DNA from: Aquisphaera giovannonii
Lineage (GTDB): Bacteria; Planctomycetota; Planctomycetia; Isosphaerales; Isosphaeraceae
Direction: 5' to 3'
Assembly: GCF_008087625.1 (NCBI RefSeq)
Contig: NZ_CP042997.1
Span: forward strand, 3,906,001-3,970,000
DNA length: 64,000 nucleotides
Under the pieces are notes generated by a model. That model saw only the letters and a list, made by a program, of their open reading frames with translations, was not told where the DNA came from and did not search any database. Positions 62,486-64,000 of this stretch are shown one piece after another; within the stretch, counting starts at the first letter, position 1, and the number at the start of each line of letters is the position of its first letter. The position numbers and the translations under genes were made by a program.

Positions 62486-63379
62486 GTGGCGACCGAATCC
62501 AATACCCTCAGTGAAGATCGGATCGGCGGCTACCGGATCATCCGGGTCATCCATCCGGGCGCGACCTCCATCGTCATGGAGGTGGTCCAGGACGGCACCG
62601 AGAAGCGATTCGCCCTCAAGCAGCTCCTCGCCTCCCGCGGCGAAGACTCGGATGAACGCAAGGCCTTCGGCCACGAGGCGATGATCGGGATGGAGCTGCG
62701 GCACCCCAACCTCGTCCGCGTCCACGAGTACAACCGCGACCCCGTCCAGCCCTGGTTCACGATGGACTTCTTCGCGGGCTACCACCTCAAGCTGCCGATC
62801 GCCCGCCCTTCCGTCTACCCGATGCCCAAGGCCCAGCTCCACCGGATCATCGAGCAGGCGGCGGCGGGCCTGGCGTACATGCACGACAAGGGCTGGACGC
62901 ACCGCGACGTGAAGCCGGAGAACATCATCGCCAGCAAGTCCGGCGAGGTGAAGGTGATCGACTACGCCCTGGCGATGAAGCCCATCGGCGGCCTCCGCAA
63001 GCTCTTCGGCGGGAAGGTGCCGCGCCAGGGGACGCCCAGCTACATCTCGCCGGAGCAGATCCGCTGCGAGTCCCCGGCGCCGTCCGCCGATATTTACAGC
63101 TTCGGGATCACCTGCTATGAATTGGCCTGCGGGCGCCCCCCGTTCCGCGCCAATTCCCTGCAAGAGCTGCTCAACAAGCACCTGCAGGAACGGCCGCTCC
63201 CGCTGACCACGCACAACAAGCTGGTGACCCAGGAATACAACGACCTGGTCCTGAAGATGATCATGAAGAAGCCGGCGGACCGGCTCGCCAGCCTCCACGA
63301 ATTCCTGACCCGGTTCCGGAGCGTCCGCATCTTCCAGGACGACCCGGCCCCGACCGCCGTTGCCGGCGGCCCCTACTGA
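62486..63379 (+). CDS. Serine/threonine protein kinase, DFG altered to DYA
   Basis: The GTG at 62486 gives 297 residues (first residues M-ATESNTLSEDRIGGYRII); the open frame upstream lacks features. It is a compact Hanks-type kinase with RVIHPGATSIVMEV, FALKQL (lysine), WTHRDVKPENIIAS (about 139), VKVIDYALAMKP in place of DFG (about 158), GTPSYISPEQIRC (about 181) and DIYSFGITCYELACG. No membrane helix or sensor domain. The D of the metal site is retained, so activity is possible. It is divergent from the ATPase and precedes accA. Confidence 0.9.
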   Translation: MATESNTLSEDRIGGYRIIRVIHPGATSIVMEVVQDGTEKRFALKQLLASRGEDSDERKAFGHEAMIGMELRHPNLVRVHEYNRDPVQPWFTMDFFAGYHLKLPIARPSVYPMPKAQLHRIIEQAAAGLAYMHDKGWTHRDVKPENIIASKSGEVKVIDYALAMKPIGGLRKLFGGKVPRQGTPSYISPEQIRCESPAPSADIYSFGITCYELACGRPPFRANSLQELLNKHLQERPLPLTTHNKLVTQEYNDLVLKMIMKKPADRLASLHEFLTRFRSVRIFQDDPAPTAVAGGPY

Positions 63380-63437
63380 CGGATCGTCGGTGGCGCGGCC
63401 CGCCCGCCCGCCGCCCCCGCCCGAGGATGTCCCGTCC

Positions 63438-64000
63438 ATGCCCAGCCCCACCGAGTACCGGCTCCCGTTCGAAGCCTCCATCTATGACATGGAGGCCCGC
63501 CTCGGCGAGATGGAGAACCAGTACGCCAGGGACCGGGGCGCCGGCGGGGCTTCCAAGATCGGCGACCAGATCCGCCGGCTCCGCCGCGAGCTCGCCTCGC
63601 TGAAGCGGGAGATCTACTCGCAGCTCGATCCCTGGCAGGTCGTCCAGGTCTCCCGGCATCCCCAGCGGCCGCAGACCCGCGATTACCTGGAGCTGGTCTT
63701 CGAGGAGTTCCTGGAGCTCCACGGCGACCGCGCCGTCGGCGACGACAAGGCGGTGGTGACCGGCCTGGCGAACCTCGACGACATGAAGGTCATGTTCGTC
63801 GGCCACCAGAAGGGGAAGAACCTCGCCGAGCGGACCGCCTGCCACTTCGGCTGCGCCCACCCGGAGGGCTACCGCAAGGCCCTGCTGAAGATGCGGTTCG
63901 CCGCCAAGTTCGGCCTGCCCGTGGTCTCGTTCATCGACACCCCGGGCGCCTACCCGGGCATCTCCGCCGAGGAGCGCGGGCAGGCGGCGATCATCGCCGA
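63438..64000 (+). CDS. accA: Acetyl-CoA carboxylase carboxyltransferase subunit alpha, N-terminal part
   Basis: The gene starts at the ATG at 63438 and runs off the right edge; 187 residues are visible. Family features are the N-terminal coiled coil (ASIYDMEARLGEMENQYARD ... RRLRRELASLKREIYSQLDPWQVVQVSRHPQRPQTRDYLELVFEEFLELHGDR), VMFVGHQKGKNLAERTACHFGCAHPEGYRKALLKMRFAAKFGLPVVSFIDTPGAYPG. It carries out the transfer of CO2 from biotin to acetyl-CoA, the first step of fatty acid synthesis. It follows the kinase gene by about 60 bp. Confidence 0.95.
   Translation, partial: MPSPTEYRLPFEASIYDMEARLGEMENQYARDRGAGGASKIGDQIRRLRRELASLKREIYSQLDPWQVVQVSRHPQRPQTRDYLELVFEEFLELHGDRAVGDDKAVVTGLANLDDMKVMFVGHQKGKNLAERTACHFGCAHPEGYRKALLKMRFAAKFGLPVVSFIDTPGAYPGISAEERGQAAIIA

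Noticed and set aside
1-64000. CRISPR array, tRNA or rRNA genes
   Set aside because: I saw no regularly spaced repeats and no tRNA- or rRNA-like conserved sequence on reading; a covariance-model scan would be needed to exclude a tRNA fully.

Overview
The window is high-GC chromosomal DNA that looks like a planctomycete, most likely family Isosphaeraceae. This is inferred from gene content, not from a marker gene. The indicators are a DUF1559 prepilin-like protein, an ECF sigma factor overlapping a Ser/Thr kinase with WD40 repeats, several Tat-exported Gfo/Idh/MocA oxidoreductases, a PEP-CTERM protein, an FG-GAP protein, a Uma2 nuclease, and a sigma factor fused to carboxypeptidase-regulatory-like domains. 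I recognised no rRNA, tRNA, CRISPR array or prophage.

Layout. 1-2.3 kb: winged-helix regulator (cut by the edge) with its membrane partner, then a CNNM/CorC-type transporter. 2.4-6.8 kb: lactate-utilisation operon lutABC with 4-nt overlaps, converging on citrate synthase across a perfect 29-bp inverted repeat. 7.5-12.3 kb: PEP-CTERM protein, then an ECF sigma factor overlapping a 1074-residue kinase/WD40 protein. 12.4-16.2 kb: Gfo/Idh, DoxX-type membrane protein and ApbE, all minus. 16.6-24.6 kb: polytopic membrane protein, Uma2 nuclease, FG-GAP protein, Gfo/Idh, a PIN toxin-antitoxin pair flanked by a copied rhodanese 3' end, rhodanese, DUF3500 and DUF1801. 24.7-35.7 kb: secreted glycosidase-like protein, small secreted Cys protein, DUF1559 prepilin, lipoprotein, tandem carboxymuconolactone-decarboxylase-like protein, aspartic-protease-like protein, class V aminotransferase, GH9 glycosidase.

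35.9-40 kb: a tight sugar operon (MFS transporter, ROK kinase, long mannose-6-phosphate isomerase). 40.2-48.1 kb: ECF sigma fusion, glyA, 3-hydroxyisobutyrate dehydrogenase-type enzyme, a 29-residue basic protein, DUF493, and a Sua5-like/low-molecular-weight phosphatase fusion. 48.4-56.6 kb: SGNH hydrolase, a hairpin-rich gene-free stretch, the mlaEFD-type lipid transport operon, Gfo/Idh and an M28 peptidase with PDZ and CBM48-like domains. 56.7-58.5 kb: a complete ISKra4-like insertion sequence with 19-bp terminal repeats and a 9-bp target duplication. 58.6-64 kb: two small paralogous unknown proteins, a polyprenol-phosphate mannosyltransferase, an ExeA-like ATPase divergent from a Ser/Thr kinase, and the start of accA.

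Most of the window is housekeeping, saccharide and signalling metabolism. The least explained items are the repeat-flanked toxin-antitoxin cassette, the paralogous pair at 58.7-59.4 kb, the sigma-factor fusion at 40.2 kb, the 29-residue basic protein at 46.1 kb, and several enzymes whose expected active-site residues are replaced.
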